DNA from: Candidatus Zambryskibacteria bacterium RIFOXYD2_FULL_43_10
GTDB lineage: Bacteria; Patescibacteriota; Minisyncoccia; Phycocordibacterales; Zambryskibacteraceae
Length of the DNA stretch: 8,661 nt
Reading direction: 5' to 3'
NCBI GenBank assembly: GCA_001825475.1
Contig: MHWZ01000035.1
Location: forward strand, 6,300 to 14,960
The position numbers and the translations under genes were made by a program. The notes under the pieces were generated by a model. That model did no database searches and was not told where the DNA came from. It was given only the letters and a program-made list of their open reading frames with translations. Below, in pieces: positions 1 through 5,950 of this stretch (position 1 is its first letter; each line of letters starts with the position of its first letter).

Positions 1-66
1 CCGACTATCCCAACGGGAGAAAATAAAGTAACTGTAAATGTGACGATAATTTACGAGATAAGGTAG
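1..66 (+). CDS. 3' end of an upstream gene, possibly a SIMPL-domain (DUF541) protein
   Basis: Frame 1 is open from the first base and closes with TAG at 64-66, giving 21 C-terminal residues that end in VTVNVTIIYEIR. The alternating hydrophobic beta-strand pattern ending in YEIR resembles the last strand of SIMPL/DUF541 proteins, which are common cell-envelope proteins in small-genome bacteria. That assignment rests on memory of the family and a very short tail. The stop codon abuts the stop codon of the minus-strand toxin gene, so the two genes converge with no spacer and no visible terminator. That tight fit is itself the best support that the frame is real. Confidence 0.45.
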   Translation, partial: PTIPTGENKVTVNVTIIYEIR

Positions 67-408
67 TCAGTCCCGATATCTCTTCAGGTATTCTTTAATC
101 CGTTCGCGTTCTTCGTTCTCTTTGTCTCCTTTAAAATAAATCTCAATATAAACAAAAGTCGCTGTCACATCATGATAAGCGTATATTATTCTCATTGACC
201 TATCTCGCAAGCTTTTGCAAGCAAGTCGCGTCTTCACCACTTTTGTCTTAGTTGATGAGTGAATAATGGTAAAATTCTTACCACTTCCTGTTGGAAAAGT
301 TTTTAAAACATCTTCCAAATTAGATAAATCTCTACTTAAACTAGAATACTTTTTAGAAAGTTTTCCAAATTCTTTCCCAAATTCTGGTAGCCGACTAAAG
401 TGGCTCAT
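67..408 (-). CDS. RelE-like toxin of a Panacea-type toxin-antitoxin pair
   Basis: A 113-residue basic protein. The N-terminal half (about 1-40) is helical and rich in K, E and S. The C-terminal half carries the RelE/ParE-like pattern: R61, then DRSMRIIYAYHD (69-80), a strand TFVYIEIYFKGDK (84-96) and a charged terminal helix ending at D113. RelE-family toxins are usually ribosome-dependent mRNA endonucleases; the catalytic residues cannot be mapped with confidence here. Its ATG (406-408) lies inside the end of the upstream antitoxin gene, a 14-base overlap that implies translational coupling and antitoxin-first synthesis. The size and small-partner organisation fit a type II toxin. A HigB- or YhaV-like member of the same fold is the main alternative. 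Confidence 0.75.
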   Translation of the reverse strand: MSHFSRLPEFGKEFGKLSKKYSSLSRDLSNLEDVLKTFPTGSGKNFTIIHSSTKTKVVKTRLACKSLRDRSMRIIYAYHDVTATFVYIEIYFKGDKENEERERIKEYLKRYRD

Positions 409-1204
409 ATTCCCTTACTGACGTCTCTTCTGGGCGGTAGAAAACATGTTCATAATTTAAAATTCCACGTTCTTTTGCTACGAGCCATGGAGTATCTTTA
501 TGCGATAACGCTGAAATTTGTGAGGCCGTAAAATCTGATAGACGATTGATTTCCCAGTCAATATGGGCTATTTCTTGTCCAGATAGTTCGGATAATTCTA
601 AAGGTTTTGTCGGATTTATAAGATATTTAGTCTGCTCATACTTATAAAATTTACTTTTGATAGTCTCTATTTTGCCCTCTTCCTCAAGATCATTAATTAT
701 TTCAGTAAAAGCCACAGGAGTCGGTCCATGAGTATTTTTTATATACCTAGCACCAATAAGTTGCTCTTCAAATTTCTCATAATAATCAAAGTCGATAAAA
801 TAGAGAAGCTTATACAAGACTGTCTGACCTATATTTGGTTTGCCCCCGACTTTCGACAATACATACGAGAGTGCCTGCTTAAACTTCTCTACCCTTTCCT
901 GAGGTATCGAAACGCGTTCCCATACATCATTACCAATCCCCTTTATCTTTTTTATTTTCTTACTTTTTTCAAAAATGACTTCTGGGACAGAAATTTTACC
1001 ATTCTGAATATCATCTAACGATATTTCAAAAATTTTACCGAGCTCATTTGCTTCAGTCATAGCAAGTTCACGCCGACCTTGTTCAAAAGCAATGTATGAA
1101 GAACGAGAAATACCAAGTTTTTTAGCTATCTCCAACTGGGAAAAGCCCCGTTCAGTGCGAAGCGATTTTATAAAAGCATGATATTTATTAACCATAATAG
1201 CCAT
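395..1204 (-). CDS. XRE helix-turn-helix + Panacea (DUF4065/SocA-like) antitoxin
   Basis: A 269-residue protein from the preferred ATG at 1202-1204, which has an AGAAAGAG-like ribosome site 4 bases upstream. An alternative ATG lies 9 bases downstream (1193-1195), and the frame can be extended to a TTG at 1261, but that extension crosses the leader and promoter region. Residues about 10-70 form an XRE helix-turn-helix (LRTERGFSQLEIAKKLGISR). The C-terminal half carries the Panacea/DUF4065 pattern: TVLYKLLYFIDFDYYEKF, then ARYIKNTHGPTPVAF with its conserved GP, and an acidic helix. Panacea domains neutralise many unrelated toxins, and the HTH suggests it also represses its own promoter. The stop codon (395-397) overlaps the toxin start. 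Confidence in the two domains is high; antitoxin function follows from the domain and gene order. Confidence 0.85.
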   Translation of the reverse strand: MAIMVNKYHAFIKSLRTERGFSQLEIAKKLGISRSSYIAFEQGRRELAMTEANELGKIFEISLDDIQNGKISVPEVIFEKSKKIKKIKGIGNDVWERVSIPQERVEKFKQALSYVLSKVGGKPNIGQTVLYKLLYFIDFDYYEKFEEQLIGARYIKNTHGPTPVAFTEIINDLEEEGKIETIKSKFYKYEQTKYLINPTKPLELSELSGQEIAHIDWEINRLSDFTASQISALSHKDTPWLVAKERGILNYEHVFYRPEETSVREYEPL

Positions 1205-1238
1205 GCTGCTCTTTCTATGTCGGAAAGTCAAACTCATC

Positions 1239-1258
1239 TGTGTATAACTATTGACACA
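1239..1258. promoter_or_regulatory. Candidate operator: TGTGT/ACACA inverted repeat
   Basis: TGTGT (1239-1243) and ACACA (1254-1258) form a short inverted repeat with a 10-base AT-rich centre, 35-55 bases upstream of the antitoxin start. It overlaps the TTGACA box of the divergent HNH-gene promoter. Position and size suit an XRE-type operator for autoregulation, but five-base arms can occur by chance. Confidence 0.3.
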
Positions 1259-1278
1259 CAAAATACAGGGTATAAAAT
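1251..1278 (+). promoter_or_regulatory. Sigma-70-type promoter for the HNH gene
   Basis: A perfect TTGACA (1251-1256) is followed after 16 bases by TAAAAT (1273-1278) within TATAAAAT. Transcription would start near 1285, giving a leader of about 48 bases before the HNH-gene ATG at 1333. It lies in the antitoxin/HNH divergent spacer, so the antitoxin's HTH could control both directions. Confidence 0.5.
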
Positions 1279-1332
1279 ATCTTTGTTCGACCTAGCCGAA
1301 CTGGTGTTATTAGAAAATAATTATAAAATTTC

Positions 1333-1620
1333 ATGACTACGTTTTTAGGTGACATAATCCGTTCAGTATGGAATAAAGGACACATCGTTCCTGGGGTAGA
1401 TTCATCACTAAGAAGAAAGGATGATTGTGGGGCATGGATTAGCTGGAATCAGCACGGAAATAGAACCGCTGATTTCAATGAAGGTTGGGAAATAGATCAC
1501 ATAAGAGCTCTGGCAAACGGGGGAAGTGATTTGATTTCAAATCTAAGACCCCTTCATTGGCGGAATAATGCAAGAAAGTCTGATGGTTCACTTGTGTGTG
1601 CTGTGTTTGCAAGAGGTTAA
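1333..1620 (+). CDS. Small HNH endonuclease-like protein
   Basis: A 95-residue protein. The C-terminal two thirds match the HNH (beta-beta-alpha metal) nuclease pattern: GWEIDHIRAL with D54-H55, a GGSDLISNLRPLHW segment with N70 and H75, and RNNARKSDG with N79. H55 would be the general base and the Asp/His/Asn residues would bind the metal. There is no paired-cysteine zinc knuckle. The upstream CGAWISWNQHGN segment recurs in a family of short stand-alone HNH proteins I recognise in outline only. No Shine-Dalgarno site is visible before the ATG. It lies between a toxin-antitoxin pair and an MmeI-type enzyme, so a defence role (DNA nuclease) is plausible. A domesticated mobile-element nuclease is the alternative. 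Confidence 0.7.
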   Translation: MTTFLGDIIRSVWNKGHIVPGVDSSLRRKDDCGAWISWNQHGNRTADFNEGWEIDHIRALANGGSDLISNLRPLHWRNNARKSDGSLVCAVFARG

Positions 1621-1720
1621 TCTGAGCAAAAGTACTGGCTTATAGAAAACCTGCGGAGAAGGAGAGAAGATTGAGTTATGGCTACTCCCCAACGGCGCTA
1701 GAAAAGTACGCCTCGCTCAT

Positions 1721-1745
1721 AAAAAACACCTAAAGGTGTCTTTTA
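1721..1745. terminator. Bidirectional intrinsic terminator between convergent genes
   Basis: ACACC (1726-1730), loop TAAA, GGTGT (1735-1739), flanked by an A run on the left and a T run on the right, so it can act in both directions. It separates the HNH gene (plus) from the MmeI-like gene (minus) and touches the latter's stop codon at 1743-1745. The 100 bases between the HNH stop and this hairpin (1621-1720) hold no gene that I can recognise. Confidence 0.65.
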
Positions 1746-4430
1746 TTTGATAAGTTTTTTATACAAATCAAACAAGAAAGAGATTCTTTCTTGGTCATTC
1801 TTAAATTTTCTGCCATAACAAGCTTCTACAGCTCTATCAAGTTTTTCATGAGCTTCCCTAAGATCAGATGGCATAGTATTAGGGTCATATAAATCAGCTA
1901 ACGAACTATGAGGATAAATAGTGCGAAGAAAAATTACATCTTCCGCACACTTTTCTACTGCTTTCTTCTCCGCTGACACTTTTTCTGGCCACGGAAAGTT
2001 ATTATAAACAATATTATTTGAGTAGCGATAGTCGCTTTTTAGACGACCGCAAACGTATTTAACCCAAACCATATGCATTTCAGATTGTAGAACACCGAAG
2101 TGATAGAGGGTAGCGTTTGGCACAGCAAGACAGGTGTCTCCGACAATATATTCCGGTCCGAAAAATCCCATCGGTATGTACGCTCTATTTTCAGAACTTA
2201 CGCGTGGAATAACTACGTAGGCACTTTCAGGCTGTCTTATTTCACCAAACAGACTTGGATATTTTGCCAATTCTTTTGTCTCTTTTCGTTTGCTTTCACT
2301 TCTTAGTTTTCTAACATTTTCAATCCTTTCTATGACTTTCGATAATTTTTTTAAAGCCGTTGGATCAGCATCTTTAAGCCATAGGCAATATCGCTTCTCG
2401 CCGTTTAGATACTCTTTCGCGCTTATCAATTCTTTTATAAATGGCTCTGCTCCAGGCTCACTTTCAAGAAAACTATCTTTTTCTTCAGGCGTAAAAAGAA
2501 AATTCCCGCCATCATTTGGCATACTCCCAAAAACAATTTCTGGCACATCACAAGTAGGGTCTCTCCTGCTTTCAATATAGACATCTTCTCCCTCCACAAG
2601 GTATGGATTGATATGCGCCACTTCTCTTTCCTTATCTTCTCTTCTTATGTCTTCGTATTCATATAGGTACTTCCTTTCTATATCAAAATTTCCAAAACCC
2701 ACGATTACACAATAGACTGCCGCGACACCGGGGGCATCGTTGGACCATTTGAATGTCTGATGGGCGAAATGAATAACAATATTGAAATCTTTAAGATACT
2801 TCCAGAGCAGCCCGACTTGCTCACCCTGTGAGATTGAATTTGTCGAAACAAAGCCAACTTTTATTTTAGTGCCTTGAATATATTTTGCCGCCTTGGCATA
2901 CCATGCGGTAACAAAGTCAAGGTTACCTGCACCCTTCATGTCGTCAAAAGCTTTTATGATTCCTTCTTTTTGTTCATCCGACATCAACCGGGCACCAAGA
3001 AATGGTGGATTGCCTAGAATATAAGAAAGTTCTTTTTTAGAGACAAAGTCATTCCAATCGAAAGATAGAGCGTCTGTATTTTTGATTGTCGCAGACTTTT
3101 TAATTGGTAACTCTTTTATATATTTACCCAATATTTTCCCTAATTCAAGATTCATTTGGTGGTCAATCAAATGCATAGCTACTTCAGCAATACGAGCTGG
3201 AAACTCCTCAATTTCTATTCCGTAAAATTGATCGATATTTATGCGAGTCGGATCATCCGCTATTTTGTCGCTATTTTTCAACTTGATTTTTAAAATTTCC
3301 ATTTCAAGTATTCGTAATTCTCGATATGCAATTACAAGAAAATTTCCGCAACCACAGGCTGGATCCATAAATTTGAGTTTCCCAAGCTTTGTATGAAATG
3401 TGTCCAGTCGTTTCGAGTTATGTCGTACCTCATCAAGTTCAATATATAGATCATCCAGGAAAAGAGACTTTATAAGTTTGAGAATATTTTGCTCTGATGT
3501 GTAGTGGGCTCCAAGATGTCTACGAGCATCTTCATTCATTACCCCCTGGAACAATGAGCCGAAAATTGCAGCTGAAATAGCCGACCAATCAAAATTACAG
3601 CACTTTACAAGCCGAAGTTTGGTCGTAACGTCACAAGAAACAATGCCGATATTTCTTGAAAAAATACCCCCGTTTACATATGGTATCTTTGCAAGATCAT
3701 CATCGAGATTTGACTGTCGCTTTTTTTCTGGAGTATTTAGAACTTGAAATATTTGAGCGAGCTTAGACCCAAGATCACTACCGTCTACGTCAGTTCTATT
3801 ATTGATGTAGTTTTTAAAGACATCTTTTGGGAAAATTCCAGTATCATCAGCAAAAAGGCAAAAAAGTACTCTGATGAGAAAAACCTCTAAATCAGGACCG
3901 GTGTATCCTGTTTTAGATATTTCATTATGGAATTCCGCCATGAGTTCGGCGGCTTGAATGTTAGCGGCTACTTCTACTTCGTAATCAACCTGATTTTCAT
4001 GACCAGAAATGAATCCAAATAAATCAATATATTTAGAAAGTTCTCTTGTTGGAAAGCCATACTGTTTGTCTTCATCTAAGTCATATACTCGAAATTTCTC
4101 AAAATCCGAAACAATTATATATCTTGGTAGCTCTTTTTCTTTAAGTCCGGGAAAATAATCTATTGCCTGTTTATAAGCCGTGTCCAAGCTTTTCCCTTTA
4201 GATTTATGCTCAACAAGCAAAACCCCTTTCCAAAGAAGGTCTGCGTACCCTTGGGTGTCATCGAGTTTTTTAATCGGATGCTCAAAAGATGCAACACGTC
4301 GCCGAGTTATACCAAAAACCTCAAAAAAATCATCCCAAAATGTTTTAGCTTCTGCATCCTCTCTTGTCTCTAAAGCCCATTCTAAAGAAAAAGCTAACGC
4401 CCTGTTTTTTATTTCGTTCGGACTAATCAT
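1743..4430 (-). CDS. MmeI-like (type IIG/IIL) fused restriction endonuclease and DNA adenine methyltransferase
   Basis: An 895-residue single-chain enzyme, close to the 919 residues of MmeI. Residues 1-150 form the nuclease domain with D64-x9-E74-x-K76 (ADLLW...LVEHK), the spacing of the MmeI PD-ExK site. About 155-300 is the helical spacer. GAHYTS (307-312) is methylase motif X. DPACGCGNF (356-364) is motif I, the S-adenosylmethionine site. GIEIEEFPARIAE (404-416) is the following acidic motif. NPPF (474-477) is motif IV of a gamma-class N6-adenine methyltransferase. About 620-810 is the target-recognition region, with a conserved-looking SDYRYSNNIVYNNFPWP end, and 815-895 is the helical C-terminal domain. 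Such enzymes modify one strand of an asymmetric site and cut about 20 bases away. All catalytic motifs are intact, so it should be active. The ATG at 4428-4430 lacks a clear ribosome site. Confidence 0.93.
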   Translation of the reverse strand: MISPNEIKNRALAFSLEWALETREDAEAKTFWDDFFEVFGITRRRVASFEHPIKKLDDTQGYADLLWKGVLLVEHKSKGKSLDTAYKQAIDYFPGLKEKELPRYIIVSDFEKFRVYDLDEDKQYGFPTRELSKYIDLFGFISGHENQVDYEVEVAANIQAAELMAEFHNEISKTGYTGPDLEVFLIRVLFCLFADDTGIFPKDVFKNYINNRTDVDGSDLGSKLAQIFQVLNTPEKKRQSNLDDDLAKIPYVNGGIFSRNIGIVSCDVTTKLRLVKCCNFDWSAISAAIFGSLFQGVMNEDARRHLGAHYTSEQNILKLIKSLFLDDLYIELDEVRHNSKRLDTFHTKLGKLKFMDPACGCGNFLVIAYRELRILEMEILKIKLKNSDKIADDPTRINIDQFYGIEIEEFPARIAEVAMHLIDHQMNLELGKILGKYIKELPIKKSATIKNTDALSFDWNDFVSKKELSYILGNPPFLGARLMSDEQKEGIIKAFDDMKGAGNLDFVTAWYAKAAKYIQGTKIKVGFVSTNSISQGEQVGLLWKYLKDFNIVIHFAHQTFKWSNDAPGVAAVYCVIVGFGNFDIERKYLYEYEDIRREDKEREVAHINPYLVEGEDVYIESRRDPTCDVPEIVFGSMPNDGGNFLFTPEEKDSFLESEPGAEPFIKELISAKEYLNGEKRYCLWLKDADPTALKKLSKVIERIENVRKLRSESKRKETKELAKYPSLFGEIRQPESAYVVIPRVSSENRAYIPMGFFGPEYIVGDTCLAVPNATLYHFGVLQSEMHMVWVKYVCGRLKSDYRYSNNIVYNNFPWPEKVSAEKKAVEKCAEDVIFLRTIYPHSSLADLYDPNTMPSDLREAHEKLDRAVEACYGRKFKNDQERISFLFDLYKKLIK

Positions 4431-4446
4431 TAGCTAGTATTCTCGT

Positions 4447-4474
4447 ATTATTATTCATTGGGAATTATGCTCAA
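4447..4474 (-). promoter_or_regulatory. Candidate promoter of the MmeI-like gene
   Basis: Read on the minus strand, TTGAGC (4474-4469) is followed after 16 bases by AATAAT (4452-4447), 5/6 to the -10 consensus. The transcript would begin near 4440, giving a very short leader of about 10 bases and fitting the missing ribosome site. The -35 box lies inside one arm of the inverted repeat at 4468-4512. Confidence 0.4.
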
Positions 4475-4512
4475 AACTCTACCATTTTCGGAGCTTTTGG
4501 GGAATTTGAGCA
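4468..4512. repeat. 8-bp inverted repeat upstream of the MmeI-like gene
   Basis: TGCTCAAA (4468-4475) and TTTGAGCA (4505-4512) are perfect inverted arms around a 29-base centre. The left arm covers the proposed -35 box of the restriction-modification gene. It could be a looped operator or an RNA hairpin. No separate controller (C) protein gene is nearby. Confidence 0.5.
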
Positions 4513-4534
4513 GATTTATAAGAGATATTAAAAG

Positions 4535-4563
4535 TTGCGCTTCTAGATAAGATACAGTATTAT
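4535..4563 (+). promoter_or_regulatory. Candidate promoter for the secE operon
   Basis: TTGCGC (4535-4540, only 3/6 to consensus), a 17-base spacer, then TATTAT (4558-4563, 5/6). The predicted start near 4570 coincides with the following GC-rich hairpin. Either the hairpin forms the very 5' end of the transcript, or the true promoter lies elsewhere. Confidence 0.35.
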
Positions 4564-4568
4564 TAAAG

Positions 4569-4590
4569 AACGCCCGAGGGGGTGTTTTTT
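4569..4590 (+). terminator. Intrinsic terminator upstream of secE
   Basis: AACGCCC (4569-4575), loop GAGG, GGGTGTT (4580-4586) with one G-T pair, then a continuous T run to 4590. It points towards secE, yet no plus-strand gene ends nearby: the neighbour on the left is the minus-strand MmeI-like gene. It may be left over from an older upstream neighbour, or act as an attenuator or insulator. Confidence 0.6.
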
Positions 4591-4597
4591 ATAACCC

Positions 4598-4622
4598 GCC
4601 TTCGCTAAAGCTGTGGCGAGGC
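4598..4622. repeat. Hairpin overlapping the alternative secE start
   Basis: GCCTTCGC (4598-4605) pairs with GCGAGGC (4616-4622) with one bulged T, around TAAAGCTGTG. The GCCTTCGCTAAAGC style resembles short dispersed intergenic palindromes I associate with Patescibacteria genomes; that is recollection, not a search. The right arm overlaps the possible GTG start at 4613 and lies 11 bases before the preferred ATG. Confidence 0.4.
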
Positions 4623-4633
4623 AAGCAAAAAAT

Positions 4634-4816
4634 ATGAACAGACTCATAAACTATCTTAAAGATACGCGCGGGGAACTTCAATATGTTTCTTGGCCGACGC
4701 GACAACAATCGGTCACTTTCACTATTGTGGTTATTGTCATTTCAATTTTGGTGGCTATTTTTCTGGGATTTTTTGATTACGTAGCTTCTTTGGTTCTTCA
4801 AAAATTTGTTCTCTAA
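4634..4816 (+). CDS. secE: Preprotein translocase subunit SecE
   Basis: A 60-residue minimal SecE with one membrane span. The amphipathic cytoplasmic helix ends with the family motif ELQYVSWPTRQQS (about 14-26), followed by a single hydrophobic span (about 29-50) and a short tail. SecE clamps the two halves of SecY in the protein-conducting channel. I chose the ATG at 4634. A GTG at 4613 in the same frame would add seven residues (MARQAKN), but it lies in the hairpin at 4598-4622 and those codons do not look like family sequence. nusG follows 21 bases downstream, the classical secE-nusG pair. Confidence 0.93.
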   Translation: MNRLINYLKDTRGELQYVSWPTRQQSVTFTIVVIVISILVAIFLGFFDYVASLVLQKFVL

Positions 4817-4837
4817 ACCTATAAAACTTTTTAACAA

Positions 4838-5383
4838 ATGGCCAAACAAAAAATTTCCGAGGGTAGAAATTGGTATGTCATTCACACTTATGCCGGGTAT
4901 GAAAATGCGGTAATGCGAAATCTTAAACAGCGTATTGAGTCCCTGGGTATGGAGGATAAAATCTTTAATGTTATCGTGCCGACTGAAAAGAAAATTAAAA
5001 TTAAGGGAGGCAAACGGGTCGAAGAGGAGGAAAAAATTTACCCGGGATACATCTTGGTGGACATGATTGTGACCGATGATTCTTGGTATGTTGTTCGCAA
5101 TACTCCGAGAGTAACGGGCTTCGTCGGTTCTGGTGTTTATCCTGTTCCCATAGACAAGAAAGAAGTGGAGGTGCTCTTTGCCCGGATGTCTGCTGATAGA
5201 GTAACGCATACCATTAATCTTTTGGAAAATGACGCCGTGCTTATAATTGATGGCCCATTCAAGGATCTTGAGGGCAAGGTTTCCGAGATTGACGAAGAGC
5301 GCGGGAAGGTCAAGGTGCTGGTCAATATGTTCGGCCGCGAAACCCCGGTCGAATTAGATTTTCTACAGGTAAAGAAAATCTAA
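4838..5383 (+). CDS. nusG: Transcription elongation and antitermination factor NusG
   Basis: A 181-residue protein of normal length. The NGN domain (about 10-120) begins with NWYVIHTYAGYENAV and contains EKIYPGYILVDM and VRNTPRVTGFVG, the segments that contact the RNA polymerase clamp. The KOW domain (about 128-176) shows IIDGPFKDLEGKVSEID and NMFGRETPVELDFLQV, the surface that in other bacteria binds Rho or ribosomal protein S10. No clear Shine-Dalgarno site precedes the ATG. The last codons, from VELDFL to the stop, form one arm and the loop of a perfect 17-bp inverted repeat, which is unusual for a coding end. Confidence 0.97.
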   Translation: MAKQKISEGRNWYVIHTYAGYENAVMRNLKQRIESLGMEDKIFNVIVPTEKKIKIKGGKRVEEEEKIYPGYILVDMIVTDDSWYVVRNTPRVTGFVGSGVYPVPIDKKEVEVLFARMSADRVTHTINLLENDAVLIIDGPFKDLEGKVSEIDEERGKVKVLVNMFGRETPVELDFLQVKKI

Positions 5384-5389
5384 TTCGAC
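5348..5389. repeat. Perfect 17-bp inverted repeat over the nusG stop codon
   Basis: GTCGAATTAGATTTTCT (5348-5364) and its exact reverse complement (5373-5389) are separated by 8 bases (5365-5372). A G-T pair can extend it by one. The TAA stop (5381-5383) lies in the right arm, and only six bases of the repeat are non-coding. No T run follows, so it is not a standard intrinsic terminator. It may set the 3' end of the nusG message, be an RNase III-type processing site, or lower read-through into the following genes. Confidence 0.85.
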
Positions 5390-5398
5390 TAGTTGAGA

Positions 5399-5421
5399 AG
5401 TTTAATAAGTTTTGTAAGTTA
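5399..5421. repeat. Left arm of the inverted repeat flanking the four-helix-bundle gene
   Basis: AGTTTAATAAGTT, a three-base variable step, then TAAGTTA. It matches the reverse complement of 5973-5995 except at that step (20/23), and 18/23 to the copy at 5553-5575. A further GTTAAATAAGTT unit overlaps it to the right. The interval 5422-5523 that follows is AT-rich and shows only weak hairpin potential and no recognisable gene. Confidence 0.6.
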
Positions 5422-5523
5422 AATAAGTTATGAAAACTCTGAATTTTATTCTAAATCAACTCGGGCTGGTTGTTTCAGTAACAATTTGATATGGGAAAAT
5501 TTACGACGTAACAGTGGAATAAA

Positions 5524-5584
5524 TAAATAACTTAGCAAACTTAAGCGTAGCGTAACTTATTGAACTTATCAGACTAATTCTATG
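5524..5584 (+). repeat. 61-bp direct repeat, copy 1 (leader of the four-helix-bundle gene)
   Basis: Fifty-six of 61 positions match 5944-6004, exactly 420 bases downstream. The 29-base stretch from AAACTTAAGCGTAGCG to AACTTAT is identical in both. The copy begins TAAATAACTTA and ends at the ATG of the four-helix-bundle gene. Mismatches are at 5535, 5536, 5570, 5572 and 5578. Confidence 0.9.
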
Positions 5585-5950
5585 AGCACAGGACTTGAAA
5601 ATCTCAAGGTTTATCAAATGGCAGAGGCTCTTGAAGTGGAAGTTTATAAAGTTACCAAAGATTTTCCTAAGGAAGAAAAATACGGAAGCACAAACCAGTT
5701 GAGAAGATCGTCTGCGGCGGTAGCAAATAATATTGCTGAAGGCTACGCGAGACACAGCTATCAAGAAAAAGTTCGCTACCTATATATCGCCAAGGGCGAA
5801 GCGGAAGAAACTAAAAGAAATATTATTCGATCCGGTAAGAAAGATTTTCTGGCAGAAGATGTTGCAAATGAGCTAGCTGATAAGTATACTGGTCTCCTCA
5901 AGGCAATAAGTGGTTACATTGGGTTTTTAAGAGATAAATCTTCTAAATAA
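5582..5950 (+). CDS. Four-helix-bundle protein of the 23S rRNA intervening-sequence (S23) family
   Basis: A 122-residue, all-helical protein, the normal length for the family. It shows the N-terminal LENLKVYQMAEALEVEVYKV (5-24), then DFPKEEKYGSTNQLRRSSAA (27-46) and the hallmark VANNIAEGYAR (47-57), followed by a helix with YLYIAKGEAEETKR. Family members were first found inside 23S rRNA insertions; related bundles (Avd) serve diversity-generating retroelements, where they bind RNA. The cellular role of free-standing copies is unknown. It splits nusG from rplK, on the same strand, with a leader nearly identical to that of rplK. Its stop codon lies inside the second repeat copy, so gene and repeat form one 420-bp unit. 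Confidence 0.9.
   Translation: MSTGLENLKVYQMAEALEVEVYKVTKDFPKEEKYGSTNQLRRSSAAVANNIAEGYARHSYQEKVRYLYIAKGEAEETKRNIIRSGKKDFLAEDVANELADKYTGLLKAISGYIGFLRDKSSK

Noticed and set aside
728..1018. Plus-strand open frame of 96 codons opposite the antitoxin
   Set aside because: It is antisense to a gene with clear domains and shows only a low-complexity F/I/Y-rich product.
1205..1261. N-terminal extension of the antitoxin to a TTG at 1261
   Set aside because: It crosses the leader with the operator-like repeat, and the HTH already has a full N-terminus from the internal ATG.
4431..4568. A possible tRNA or small RNA upstream of secE, where tRNA-Trp is often found
   Set aside because: I could not build a cloverleaf or find the T-arm consensus; only the inverted repeat and promoter-like boxes are visible.
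4613..4633. GTG start adding seven residues to SecE
   Set aside because: The codons fall in a hairpin arm and the ATG at 4634 gives the expected minimal SecE; it remains a minor alternative.
4742..5209. Minus-strand open frame of 155 codons opposite secE-nusG
   Set aside because: It is a shadow of highly conserved nusG codons with no recognisable domain.
5348..5389. Standard Rho-independent terminator for nusG
   Set aside because: The stem is strong but AT-rich and no T run follows on either strand, so it is reported as an unexplained palindrome instead.
5430..5489. A 19-codon reading frame (ATG AAA ACT ... ATT TGA) between nusG and the four-helix-bundle gene
   Set aside because: It is short, lacks a ribosome site, starts inside a repeat unit and resembles no known leader peptide, so chance is the simpler explanation.
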